From Coriaria nepalensis (lineage: Eukaryota > Streptophyta > Magnoliopsida > Cucurbitales > Coriariaceae), in the NCBI GenBank assembly GCA_027186245.1, contig CP114489.1, positions 4,595,501 to 4,659,500 on the forward strand: a stretch of DNA of 64,000 nucleotides, given 5' to 3'. Below are positions 51,001 to 63,164 of the stretch, piece after piece; the first letter of the stretch is position 1; every line of letters begins with the position of its first letter. The notes under the pieces are model-generated. The model saw only the letters and a program-made list of their open reading frames with translations, ran no database searches and was not told where the DNA came from. The position numbers were made by a program, and so were the translations under genes.

Positions 51001-52018
51001 AATATATATATAGTTAATTCATTTTTTAGTCCTTATGTAGTTTTTTAAAAATCATTAATATCTAGTCTCCAACTAACTGTTTAGTGTCTATATAGTTATA
51101 ATGAGACTTTTTAGTCCTTATGAATGGAACTCAAATCATCGATACTGACGTAGCATGTTGACATACATGTCACATTATTAAAAAAATTATTTATTATTTT
51201 TTTTCATTCCTAATCTTTAGAAATTTTCACCCTTCTCCCCCATTACTAATTATTTTCTTTTAAAATTCAATTTTTTTTTATAAAAAATTAAGAAAAAATG
51301 AAAAAAAAAATTAAGGGAAAAAATGAAACCGGTAGGGAAAAAAATGATTGAAATAATTTGATTTTTCAGTGAAAAATATAAATCGAAATGATTTTTCTTC
51401 GCGAGATATCCAAATCAAGTGAAATCTTCATGACAAACCCAATCATTGATTCCCTTCTTCATTGCGAAGGACCAAATAAGATTGATTCGGTTTAGTCTAA
51501 TTCATTAAGAACATGAACGAGGAAAATAAAAGTACTAGATCGGACTGATCTGATTTTTTTTCCGATTCATCCAGATAAACCAGATCTATGGATCGATCTA
51601 TTTTTTTGTGAGGAAAACTGAATCGATCAAATCCAGTTCTTCATGAAATATTAGATAAATTTGTTTGGATTCTTCACGAAGAATCATACCTATTTGATTT
51701 GGGTAACTCACAAAAAAAAAATTGGATCGTTTTGAACCATTTTTCTTGCATAAAATCAAATTATTTGGATCATTTTTTTATTTTTAAAAGAAAAATTGGA
51801 ATATAAAAAATATTAAATTAATAAAGGAGAAAAATAGAAATAATGAAAAATTAATGATACAATAATAATAAATATTTATTTTGTAATGGTGTGGCACGTT
51901 GTCGTTGGTGGTGTGAAAATCAATAAAGATATCAAAAAGTCTAATTTGAACTACACAATAACTAAAAAATTAGTTGGACATTATACAATGATGAATTTGT
52001 AAACCAAACTATATATAA
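51001..52018. mobile_element. Long inverted-repeat DNA element, copy 1
   Basis: The left end (ATATATATAGTT...TCTCCAACTAACTGTTTAGT...GAGACTTTTTAGTC) and the reverse complement of the right end (TATATATAGTTT...GTCCAACTAATTTTTTAGTTA...AGACTTTTTGAT) are related over about 110 bp. The inside carries repeated GATCGGAT/AATCGGTT-type words and no coding region. Confidence 0.5.
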
Positions 52019-52875
52019 GGGTTAATTTACTTTTTAGTTTTTATATAGTGCAATTTGTATATCCGTTCATGTATAGTCTACTTACAATTTCTTAATCCCT
52101 GTATAGTTCAAATGATATTTTTTATTCACTCTAATATTATTTTTTCATCCTTAATCTTTTATTATTTCTATTTTCTCTCTTATTAATTTATTATTATATT
52201 TTATAATCCAATTTTTTATTTTTATTTTGAAAAACTAAAAGATTAATATTAAAAAAATCGAAACCTAATTGAACATTAAAAAAAAATTGGAGATCTAGTT
52301 TCTAGATCTCCATAATTATTATTATTATTATTATTTCTGGTTGAATCTCCTTTGCAAAGAAGAAGACAACCCGGACATGGGCTTGATCTTTGTTTTTAGC
52401 TGTCCAAATTATTTTTTTCCGGTTTAATTAGATCGGCCATTCGCAAGAAAAAATTGAATCAATTAGATTTTATTCTCCGTAAAACATTTAATGGATTTGA
52501 TTGCTTTCCTTTTAAAAAAATGATCAATTTCGTTTGGATATCTAACGACAAAATCAAATCGTTTCGATAAATTTTTATATAAAAAGGCGGATCGTTTCAA
52601 TCGGTTTTTTTTTCTTCAAAATATCAAATCAAATTTCGATTTTTTTGCATATTAATATCCTTATTTTTCCAAAAATAAAAAATAAAAAGTTGGATCACAA
52701 AATTAAATAATAAATTAATATGAGAGAAAGTTTAAAAAATTAAAAAATTAAAAAATTAAAAAATTAAAAATAAAAGAAATATTAATAATAAATAGTTAAA
52801 ATAGTTAAAATATCTCATTTAAAGCATGATGACTAAAAAAGTTATAAATAAACTAACTTATTTATACAAATTACG
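52019..52875. mobile_element. Long inverted-repeat DNA element, copy 2 of a related family
   Basis: The left end (GGGTTAATTTACTTTTTAGT...GCAATTTGTAT) and the reverse complement of the right end (TTTAGTAAATTCATTTTTG...GTAATTTGTATAAATAAGTT) are alike, and the interior is similar to copy 1 (GATCGGCC, ATCGTTTCGATC-like words). It directly adjoins copy 1 and ends about 160 bp before the seipin ATG. Confidence 0.45.
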
Positions 52876-53035
52876 CATTACAAAAATGAATTTACTAAAA
52901 ATTTATATTTTCATGGTTGTTACTGTTATTCCTCGCCCTCTATGATCGTCTTCCTCAGCTTCTGAGCTTAGAATTACTTTTTCTTTTGTGGCAAGAAAAA
53001 CCCTAACCCTAATTCCATCTCTACCTTTCCCCACG

Positions 53036-54811
53036 ATGGAATTTCCAGACACCAAAAGCAACGAAGATCACGACCTCTTCTCTGACGCATTTGACGATTT
53101 CCCCATCTACGATGGCTCCCTCATCGAACAATCTGAACCGTCCACATCAGGCTCCAGTGTCTCCCATCCCGCCGATCCTCCGGAACCGAAGTTATCGTCG
53201 GAGCTCCGGCGCCGAAAACTCTCTCACAGAGAATTCGCCGAGAAGGATTTGGCCTCTAGTTCGCCGATCTCTTCTGAGATCGGTTCGACCACTGACGTGA
53301 GGAAAACGAGCTTTCTGGAGAGAAAGGACAAAATTTACCAGAATCTGATGGAAAATGAGAAGGAACGCGAGAGTTTCGTGTCGAATCAGAGCCAAGTGGA
53401 GGACTCAACCTTAACCACCGTGAGTCGTGGTGACTCAGCTGATGCCTCCTTTGAGTCATTGTTGGAATTTCACGATTCTTCTTCTTCTTCTTCGTCCAAC
53501 CTGCTAGTATTTATAGCTGGACTGGTAATAAAGGCAATTGGATTTCAGATTAATCTGTTCATTTCATTCATCACTTTTCCCATATGGTTGCTATATAATT
53601 CATATATGTTTGTTATGAATCCATTTCAAGCAATAAAGCTCTGCAAGTCATATTTTGTGGAACAATGCTTAAAGTTATGGGATATTACTGGTGCTCGTAT
53701 TATCAGCCCAAAATTATATGAATGGTTTAAAGACCCGAAATCCATCTCGAATGTTGCTTTCCATTTCGGAGTGGGGTTTCTTTGGGCTACTTGTGTTTGT
53801 ATTGCTCTGTTTGGACTTCTGTTATGGTCATTTCTAATCGGTGGTTTCATAGTGAGGTACTTTGTAGAGGAGCCGGTTCAGATGAAGGAATTGTTGAATT
53901 TTGATTACACGAAAGATAGTCCAGTCGCATATGTACCTTTGATATCTTGTTCTTCTTCTATTTATGGTTGGAAATGTGAAGATGATCCTAATTTTCGGAA
54001 GAATGAGGGGTCACGTGTTATTCCTCTTCGGCACAAAATGCAAGTCACTGTTTCACTGACTTTGCCTGAATCTGAGTACAACAGAAACCTTGGCGTGTTT
54101 CAGGTATTTGTATGATTTGGTTTTAGTTAAACAGATATATTTTGTTCATGTTGTCTTTTTCATCTCTGTATGGGTTTATCATTAGCTTATTGCAACTTGG
54201 AATTACCCTTTTAATGAGTTCTATCCATTAGTGATGTTGAGAAGCTCCCATCATTATGGAATGAACTTAGAAGCTCCCATTACTACGTTCTACTCACTTT
54301 GATCTTCAAATTCTTACAGGTGAGGGTAGATTTTCTATCAGAAAGTGGCAAAACCATAGCCAGTTTGAGTCATCCAACCATGTTACATTTCAAAAGCGAG
54401 CCTATTCACCTTCTTCTAACTTTCCTTAAAATAGCTCCTCTCATAACTGGCTACTCATATGAAGCTCAGACACTGAATCTGAATATCAAAGGTTTTACTG
54501 AAGGAGACATCCCCACTGCTTGCCTAAGGGTAACAATCGAACAACGAGCAGAATTTTCCTCTGGAGCTGGTATTCCTGAGATATACGATGCATCTTTGAT
54601 CCTTGAATCACGACATCCTCTGATTAAACGGATTATGTGGTATTGGAAAAAGACCATATTTATATGGACAAGCATGATGTTTTTTACCATGGGTTTACTC
54701 TGTGCCTTAATCTGTTGTCGGTCGATTATAGTTCCAAGAGCTCGAGTAAGGGGTGGATCTAGTAGAGGTAGTTCTACTAATAACAATAGTCTTCAATCAG
54801 AAATTTTGTAG
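53036..54811 (+). CDS. Seipin (SEIPIN2/3-like), complete
   Basis: An ER membrane protein that organises lipid-droplet formation. Two exons, 53036-54103 and 54320-54811, 519 aa, joined in phase at CAG|GTG AGG. The start chosen is the ATG at 53036 (MEFPDTKSNEDHDLFSDAF); the open frame continues upstream without an ATG. A long acidic, Ser-rich N-terminal region (about residues 1-155) is typical of SEIPIN2/3 rather than SEIPIN1. It is followed by a hydrophobic segment (FIAGLVIKAIGFQINLFISF), a second (FGVGFLWATCVCIALFGLLL), the lumenal seipin domain (VPLRHKM-like HKMQVTVSLTLPESEYNRNL to IYDASLILESRHPL) and a final transmembrane helix (WTSMMFFTMGLLCALICC). A telo-box-like AAACCCTAACCCTAA lies in the leader at 52998-53012. 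Neighbouring receptor-kinase and HAD genes recall the Arabidopsis SEIPIN2 locus. Confidence 0.94.
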
Positions 54812-55797
54812 TGATCAAGTTTTGGGTTTTTTCCGGCATGAATAACTTTAGTTTCTTTTGCTCATGGTGTGGTAGTTTTTACCTACTTCTTGAATATCCT
54901 TTTAATTCTCTTAGCCCTTATATACATCTTATTTGTAATTATAGTTTATGTATTACTATCACCTTTTGGTTGGTATGTAGCTGTGCATTAACTTTTAAAC
55001 TCCTAGTTTCGTCTTCTTTTTGCTCTTTTCTTTTCCCAGAAGATGTACAGGTAGATAAACTTGTGACAAAAGAATTCACTTTGTAGATGTGCATTTATGA
55101 GCAGGATTCATGTGATCTTTCCTCAGATTAATGTCGATAAACTTGCAAATCCACAATCCAGATAACCTTATCCATATTAAAGACAGTCATTGCACACATT
55201 CTATACGTGCCTATGTTTCATCTCTTTTCTTTCCAATGAATTGGTGTAAAATTTGTATTATTTCTCTTACGAGTCAAGCCACCATTTTGATTCATATGAC
55301 AAGTCTAATAGAAAAGCTCCTTAGAGGGATTTTTGTGATTTTGTTTTGGTTATTAGAAGGGGAAAAAAAAAGCTCGCAACCTGTTTTGAAGTAGCAGAGA
55401 GGATAATCGTGAATCATCATCATTTAAGTCCATTTTCGAGAGGGATGATTGTAAATAGTACAATAAAATTAACAAGATCGGGGGAGCTTGCCGGAAAAAA
55501 CACAAATTAAAACAGAATCATTCTTTTTCATTTCTGCATATTATCCTTCTGAATGGACAGCAACAACATGATCGTCACCTACATTGGACAAATTACATAC
55601 AATCCTTTCTTGCTACATGATTTTTCATTTTTCAAGTTTATAAACCTTAAAAAGCACCAAACTTAAATGGAAGTGGTAATAGATTGATAGCTAAGCAAAC
55701 TCTAGTAACGCCTTCTGTATTTCTCTCTTTCTCTTTCTGTCTTTGATAATTACATGTTTTCTTTCTCTTTTCTCTCCTTTAGTTGAATATGGATCAA
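54812..55797. other. Intergenic 3' regions between the convergent seipin and NIP genes
   Basis: This stretch must hold the 3' UTRs of both genes. No other gene was recognised. Confidence 0.6.
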
Positions 55798-57455
55798 TTA
55801 ATTAGCAGACCCAGAACGACCAACTCCTTTCAGGAAAGAACCACTCTTGGTGATCTCTCTTAAAGGCTTGTTCGTAAACCTGATGATATTATAGACCCAT
55901 GCACCTGAAATTGCACCAAGAGTTGGCGCCAAAAGATATATCCATATTCCCCTATAATGGCTTGCCACTATTGCGGGACCCAGGCTTCTTGCCGGGTTCA
56001 TCGATGCTCCAGAAATCGGCCTGTAAATCATAATTACATATTTTGTATTAGAATGACTGATAAATGATAATGTATTAAAATCCGTATTTTACATCGTTTT
56101 TATCGGTCTAAACAAAAAAATAAGGGAGACATATGAATAGAACATAAAAACTAGATGTGACTACATGCTTGTGTTTAACATTGTAATTAATTAGTATGAG
56201 ATTAATAGTTTAATACCCAGCAAACATGACGTTAAGCAGCACTGTTGAGCCAACGGCAAGTCCAGCAAGTTCACCAATCTGCACCAAAGATATTATATAA
56301 GATTGAAAACTAAATATAAAATACATGAAAAAACATGCCGATATCCATGACAGACCTTATATTCAATAATTTGGAGCGTTTTAGAATATATAGTACAAAG
56401 GGTAATTATTATAATAAACGCATGAAGACAGTGAGGTTTGGCTAATAATTCGAGATGTCGTGGTTGAATAGGATTGCGTTTAAGAATTTTGAGATGAAAG
56501 ATTAGGGGGGGGAAGAGAGAGAGAGAGAGATCTTATTACTGCACGATTATCGGTAGCGACGCCGGAGACGACAAACATGAGGTAAAATGTGATTATGTAC
56601 TCGATCACAAACGACTGGAGATCCGACCCGGATGGAAGCGTTCCAGCAAAATGGTCTTGCTTTCCATTGAATAGTAGCCTAAGGGTTCCACTTGCTAGTG
56701 TTGATCCAAGGATTTGTGATGATAAGTATGCCGGCACCTGAAAAAAAATATTAATTTTGTAGTCAATTCATCTTTACCTGAATGTGAGAGCAAGACTTTT
56801 TTATGATGAGTTGGTTTTGAGCATATTCCTTAATAAGAGTCTAAACCACCCTCAAAATGTTCTCACCAATATTAACACCATCTTTCTTTCTTGTAAGAAA
56901 ACGCGAAATCTAGACTTTTTCTTACGAGCATAATTAAAGTCAGTTTACTCAGACTCCAGTTTCGAAAGCCCAACAGATATTGTTTAGAACCTGTTTCCAT
57001 GGGAATCTCTTGGTAGAGGCAAAGGCAATGGTGACAGCAGGGTTAAAGTGAGCGCCGGAAATATGACCGACTGAATAGATCATGACCATAACAACAAGGC
57101 CCCAGACAATAGAAATCCCAGGAGAAGTGATCACTTTGTCTTCACTCAGATTCACCACAACTGATGCACACCCTGCAAATATCAAGAAATATGTGCCCAG
57201 CATCTCTGCAATCATCTGCACAACACCAAAATTCAAAACAAAACCAATTCGTAACGCTTAATGGGTAGTCAACATAATTTTAAAAAAAAGGATGTGATTA
57301 TTTTTTGGGATTGGGGGGGGGGGGGGCGGGGAGTGGGGTCATGCCTTTTGAATGAAAGATATGGAGACAAAACTGGACGAGTTGTGATTGAGATCATCAT
57401 CTTTGACGTTCACAACAACGCCATGGTTTCCATTACCAGCTGCAGTTTCTGCCAT
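55798..57455 (-). CDS. NIP1-type aquaporin (nodulin 26-like intrinsic protein), complete
   Basis: A membrane channel for small neutral solutes such as glycerol, water, ammonia or metalloids. Five exons: 57345-57455, 56991-57215, 56540-56737, 56217-56278 and 55798-56020; 819 nt, 272 aa, phases consistent. The N-terminal cytosolic part (MAETAAGNGNHG) is followed by six membrane helices and two NPA loops: SGAHFNPAV in exon 2 and SGASMNPARS in exon 5. The first NPA box and NPAR are both canonical and the surrounding sequence fits NIP subgroup I (W/V/A/R selectivity filter, by family knowledge). The tail has RSGS, a possible phosphorylation site. The first intron appears to use a GC donor (AAAAG|GCATGA at 57345/57344), with the acceptor at 57216; a GT donor in the right place is not seen. 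A C14 run lies 18 bases into that intron. Confidence 0.94.
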
Positions 57456-57580
57456 GAGAGGCGGTGCAATAGCAAGAAATGCACAAGCTGCTGATAATTA
57501 GACGAAGAAGGAGAAGAATGACAAAGGTTTTCTATTGATTGGGATTTCGGTTTTCAACCGAGTAGAGCAACAAGGCAAGG

Positions 57581-57587
57581 TTTTATA
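57581..57587 (-). promoter_or_regulatory. TATA box of the NIP gene
   Basis: The gene strand reads CCTATAAAACC about 126 bases upstream of the ATG. Confidence 0.55.
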
Positions 57588-57595
57588 GGCAAACC

Positions 57596-58924
57596 CAAAA
57601 AAGTGTTAAAAAAGTTATGAGTCAGAGAGAGATAGAGGTCATTGGTCTCATTTTACTATTTTAGTGGTATTTAACGTCACCGTTTCTTCTCGTTTCTTTG
57701 TATTGGTTTTGTGTTATTTATTTGCTTATTTTATTTTATTTTTTTACTTATTGAATTGGGATGAGTTTGACGCTTATAAGAGACTTTAGTAGTTGTGTAA
57801 TGAAGGCTTCACTCAACTACCAACCGGAAATACAGAGAGAGACATGAATGCGCTTTTTAAATTATAGTATTTGATCTTTATTTTATTTATCAGTTAGATG
57901 GATTAGCCCTGCCCCCTCCTAATTTGACACCTATTTATAGAGAGGTCAGGTCGGGGCAACTCCAACTCGGATCTGAAATTATTCGATAGGTATATAAGTC
58001 GGGTGGATATCTACCCGATCCGCACGGATATCCAAAGTATCCATATTGTCGGATACGATTGGATATTCATATTCCACGATTTCTATCAAATGATGAAAAA
58101 AATAAAACAATTTTGAATCCCAAAAAGATCAAACTTGGGGATCATATATTTAGAAATCACGTGCTAGATCATTAAATTAAGTGAACTAGGTGATGAAATG
58201 AATAATTCTTATTAAGAATAAGTAAATTACTATTATTTACAAAATTAGATTCTAACTATATCGGATATCCGATCAGCACATGTATTATTTTATTTAAATT
58301 TTACGTTTCGATTAAATATTCGAAATAATTAGAAATCACCGATATTATCGAACTTATATCAAACTCTACTCATCAGATATAAGATGAACCAGGCATAAAT
58401 ATTCATATCCATTCGATTATTCAAAAAAAAATTCAAGTTATTAAGAATATATTTATTAATAATCAATATTTGGGTTTTGTACGCACAAATGTAAATGTTT
58501 TCAAAAAAATAATGAGTCATTCGCACTGAAAAATAAGGGGTTTTGTCATGTCCAAGAGCTTTCCATTAATTTTTCATAAGGATTAGTGTCTACTGATTTT
58601 GTGTCTACTCTGTCTTTCTCATACTGCGGCCGAATGATATGGCATTTTGGCAAAATTGCCATCACAAAATGACATGCCACTTGGGTTTGCTATAAAAGCC
58701 TTAAAGGGCTAATTTGGAGCATTTCAATATTAAAAATAAAAAAGCAACGGTTTTCTCAAGATAAAAGATACTTGTAAAGTTAATACATCTTTTAATACGA
58801 CAAAATGTGAAAGCATATGGATACGGATCTACCTAATACTATATTTATTAAGGGAGTTTAAGATGAATCCTAAGTGGAACAGGGGAAGGAGATAAATCTT
58901 GATTATTCTCACTTAGGTACTGCC
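57596..58924. other. Intergenic sequence with an old GGATATCCGA-rich repeat
   Basis: Between about 57930 and 58440 words such as GGATATCCAAAG, TCGGATACGATTGGATATTC and ATATCGGATATCCGATC recur, similar in style to the element at 31388-32730. No gene recognised. Confidence 0.4.
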
Positions 58925-59293
58925 GAGAGGTGTATGGGAATCGAGCTGTTTATGAGCTATTGTAAACGAGCCAAGCTTAAGATAGAAGGTACTTGACTCG
59001 ATAAGCTACCGAATAGCTCAATTAATTTTAAATGAGTTAAAAGAATCTAACGAAACGAGTAGTTAATTTAATTCGAGTTGCTTAAGATTAATTCAACTTA
59101 ATTTAGTTCGAGCTTAATTGATTTTAATCAAATTCAAACTCAAATTTATAATTTGTAAGAGAGTAAGAAATAAAATAAAAAAGTTCAAACTACTTAAATA
59201 AAAGATTGTTCATGCTCGAGCTTGAATTTTAGTCAAACCAAGCTCGAGCTCAATATTAGTTTGCTCAGCTAGGCTCGACTGGAGTGCACCCTA
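58925..59293. mobile_element. hAT-type MITE-like element with inverted GCTCGAG-rich ends
   Basis: The left end (GAGAGGTGTATGGGAATCGAGC, TATGAGC, AACGAGCC) resembles the reverse complement of the right end (TTAGGGTGCACTCCAGTCGAGCC, GCTGAGC, TTGAGCTCGAGC). The middle is AT-rich and palindromic in composition. Divergence is high, so borders are approximate. Confidence 0.45.
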
Positions 59294-60790
59294 ATACAAT
59301 CTTTCTACATATATGCGATCTTATCTCATTGTAGATATGTAGCACATAGATTATTTTATAACATGCAATCCTCAGTTAAGAAGCGTAGGGAGGGGCTAGT
59401 GCCCAATTAGGCCACTCCTCTAGCCCGAGTTGCATTCCATTTTGGAAGTTGGAACTGGATCCAACGAAGGCTGAATAGAGTTGATATAGCCTTTAAGCAA
59501 TATAAAAGGGTACATGACCTTTAAGTTATTACAATCGGAATAAGCATTCTTAACTATATATTATCCCAATAACACTTCAATTAAGTATATCATTGATGGG
59601 ACATATTGAAATATGATTGCTCATACTTTCATGCTACATTACTTGAGAAGAAAATTATGAAATACTTTATATATTTGGTGGCTATTCACTTTCCATTAGC
59701 AAGTATCAAAACAAATTTAAATAATAAATATATAGGATCATATAAAAAATAGGTAATTCTTCTTATCAGACCGATCTTTTGGTGTAACCCTCCTTATATC
59801 AAAGAGTCATGGCATAATAGACATTCCAAATTCATTTTTTTAAAGGTCAATGATACTTTCTATAGTAGTTATCTACTAGACATTTTCTAGTATATGTTAA
59901 ACTCTCCTACTGATCACATGATTGTTTGAGAATTGAGGTATTTTGGGATCGGTATCCTGATGATAGTTCCTGTCAACCAAAAGAGACAAAATCGGCCCTT
60001 CTTTTCATGCTTTTCTTTTTCCTTCATGTGTATTGATAAATGAAATATTATCCAGTAATAAACAAAGTAGTCATCATATTTGTTTCGTTCTTATAAGACG
60101 GCTTGAATTCAAAACCTCCATAAAACTAGGGTTTTGAAGCAACCCTTTTTTTTTTTTTTTAAACTCATTGCCGTGTTGGTGTTTATGTCGTTTAATGCAA
60201 CAGCTGTCGACCATCCTTGAATTACTTTTGAAGTTTCAAGAATGGTATCATTCTCGTGAAGTTAAATCGTTATGTGGAAACCAATTCTATGTAAAGCCAA
60301 ATATTCAAAGATTAATTTCTCATAACAATTAGTGTAATGTCACATAGCAAGATATTAGAGCTTAAATTTATAAAAAGTTAAACTCTTATGTATATGGGGT
60401 TGTGATTTGAGGGTACAATAGGGGATTGTTCCATTAATTGTTTGATTTATAATTTAATCTACATGTCTTTATAATAAAAGGTAAAAATAATTTTATACCC
60501 AAAATCAAATTTAAAGTATAATTTAGTATACATTTTGAAAGTATAATTTATGCCTAAAAATATTTTAAAAAGTATAAATAATACATAAATCAATATGTCT
60601 CTAACTAGCCCTCATAATATGAATATGAATATGTCTCTAACTAGTACCTATGAGTGTTACCTATTGCGAATCTAAAGTCCTAATGTAATTGTATAAACCT
60701 ATTATGAATGAGACATACGTCTAAAATTAGTACGTCCTTAACTAGTACACGTGAGATCCAACTTTACTTTTTATATAATAGGTAAATATA
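59294..60790. other. AT-rich intergenic sequence, nothing recognised
   Basis: No coding frame or repeat stood out. Confidence 0.55.
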
Positions 60791-61313
60791 AGGATAAATT
60801 ATATATAAATCTCTTGAGATTTATTAATATTATAGATAAATTTTTTAATATTTTAAAAATTATAAATATATCATTTTAATTTTATTTTAAATTATAATAG
60901 AATTCACTTAAATTTAACTTATATTATAAGTGGATTTTTAAGATCTTACCGTTTTTAATTAGTAATGTGATTAAAAAATCCTATAGTTTTTAACTATATA
61001 AAATGAATTTATCTAAAGTAATTACGTGTTTGATATATAAATTTTGTATTTTTCTTTTTTAAACGTAGCTATAAAAAAATGACTACCGTGATAAATATAA
61101 ATATTGGTTGAGTGTCGGATTTAAAATTTACTATTAAAAATTGGACTTGTAATTTAGTTTAAATATAAGATATATGTTTGTAATTTAAGATAAATATAAG
61201 AGAATCTCATTATAATTCTAAAATCTCGATAGATTTATCTGTAATTTTTAAAACGTTAAGTAATACATCTATAATATTAATAAACCATAAGAAATTCACA
61301 AGTAATTTATCCT
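60791..61313. mobile_element. MITE with ~80-bp terminal inverted repeats
   Basis: The left end starts AGGATAAATTATATATAAAT and the reverse complement of the right end starts AGGATAAATTACTTGTGAAT. Both continue with TTTATTAATATTATAGAT and TTTTAAAAATTA. Seven flanking bases, AAATATA, are identical on both sides, a possible target duplication though AT-rich. There is no coding region in 523 bp. Confidence 0.7.
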
Positions 61314-63164
61314 AAATATAAAATTTATTTTAAAAAAGGAAAAAAAAATAGAAAGATTATTTTAAGTAAAAAGAATAATCATTTTAAATATGAAATAAAG
61401 ATTTCGTAACATGAATATACATAAGTGTAAAGAAAATGTCAAATGTCTTTATTTTAGTAGTTGCAGTAGATACTTTATTTCTATTCTAAATACATTCTAG
61501 AATTTCTCTTTGACTTTCGATTCTAAAAGATGTGAGAGATTGACTTTAGATTAAAGACATTTATTTACCCATTTATGAGACATTCTAGTTCATTCCTTAG
61601 AGTAAAATATTCCACTCATTTATGTCAAATCATTCATTTTTACTATCAAGGGTTAATATAACTTGATTATTATTATTTGAATTACGTACTCTAAAAGAGC
61701 AAAAGGTTGGTCACTATCATCTATTGGCGTGGACGTGACATTTCGCAACTCGTCTACTTAATCATCATTTTCTCATTGTTCCTCAAATTCGTGTCACTAC
61801 TAAAACCTTGATAATAATAAAAAAATGCTACCCAGATTCATGTACAGATAAGGTAAAGCAGTAAGATTCATAACCATCATGATGTCGTTTATCGTAAGTG
61901 CCATAATCGTTCATCTTTTGCATCATAAGATGTAAACAGTAAACTTATGTTTAGGTTTAACTTGTAATTATGAGTCAAGGTCTCTTTCCATGGCCTTAAA
62001 GGGGGCCTGAGAAACATGAGGATGGGCCATGGTTGAAAATTTAAGCACAGTATGAATACCGATACTAATGAATTTATGCTTTCTAAGATTCATTTTACAC
62101 AAACCTTTTATTTATGTATAAAGAATATCTAGTTAGATTCAATGGTGACACACTCCACTCGATTCTTGTGTATGTTGTTAAATTATTATATATATATGAA
62201 TGTGATGATAAGTTTTGGGACTAACCTTTTCCCTAATTTTAGAACGAATATTTATAATATATGTTTTATATTTTTATAAAAAAATAATTAAATCATCTCA
62301 AACGATATTATAAAATTCATAAGACTTGATTATATTATATATTAAGTTATTAATTTTCTTAAGACTTGATTATATTAGGGTTTACATATTTTAATTTAAT
62401 TACATTTTAATATTAAGACTAATTTAGAAACAAATTATACTCGGAATCATTTTATCAAATTACTCTGCGTACTTTTGCATGGGAAGACTTGGGGGTCTGG
62501 TCTATCACCGTCTATGTGATTTGGGTGTCAGTTGTTGAACGCTTTTCTGCTTCTCCATGATTGTGATATTTACACATGGAGTTAGTTTCATATTGATTTT
62601 CAACTTAAAAAATAAAATTAATTAAAAAAAAAATTTAAAAAAAGAAGAAGACCATTTCCATAACAAAGTCTTCCCATCATTTATGGTCTTGAGTGGCGGG
62701 CAAAGACTATGCGTTTCTTTTTGGTGTGGAAAAAAAATATGTAAGTGGGTCTAATAAGCTCAATTATGTAACTTTTTATATGATGTAATTCTTACGTATG
62801 AATAACATCAATTACAATAGTGAGTGCTATAAATTCTTGGGCTTGGGTAGTAGTTTCAGAAGAGCCCACGGTATTCTATCGGGCTGGGCTTCGTTAAGAC
62901 CCAGTTTGGAAGTATGAAAGAAAAAGTAATGAATATTAGTAACCAAAATAACCACAAAGAAAAAACTACCTTTTTTTTTTTTTTTCAAAATAAGCGGAGC
63001 CCTCACACTCACTAGGTTCGGTTCCGAACCTAAATTCCCTCTCGACCGTTGTACCGAACTAACATTTTAAAAACCTCGCCCAAGCGGCTTAACCGCTCCA
63101 CTCCTTTCTCCCATTCTATCTCTCTCTCCTCAGTCTTCTCACTCCCTCTCCCAGATCTACAGAA
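61314..63164. other. Intergenic sequence upstream of the HAD phosphatase gene
   Basis: AT-rich up to about 62990. The last 150 bases are CT-rich and GC-richer, typical of a promoter-leader region. No separate gene recognised. Confidence 0.5.

Noticed and set aside
52998..53012. CCCTAACCCTAA before seipin as telomeric DNA
   Set aside because: Only two units; telo-box motifs are common in plant gene leaders.
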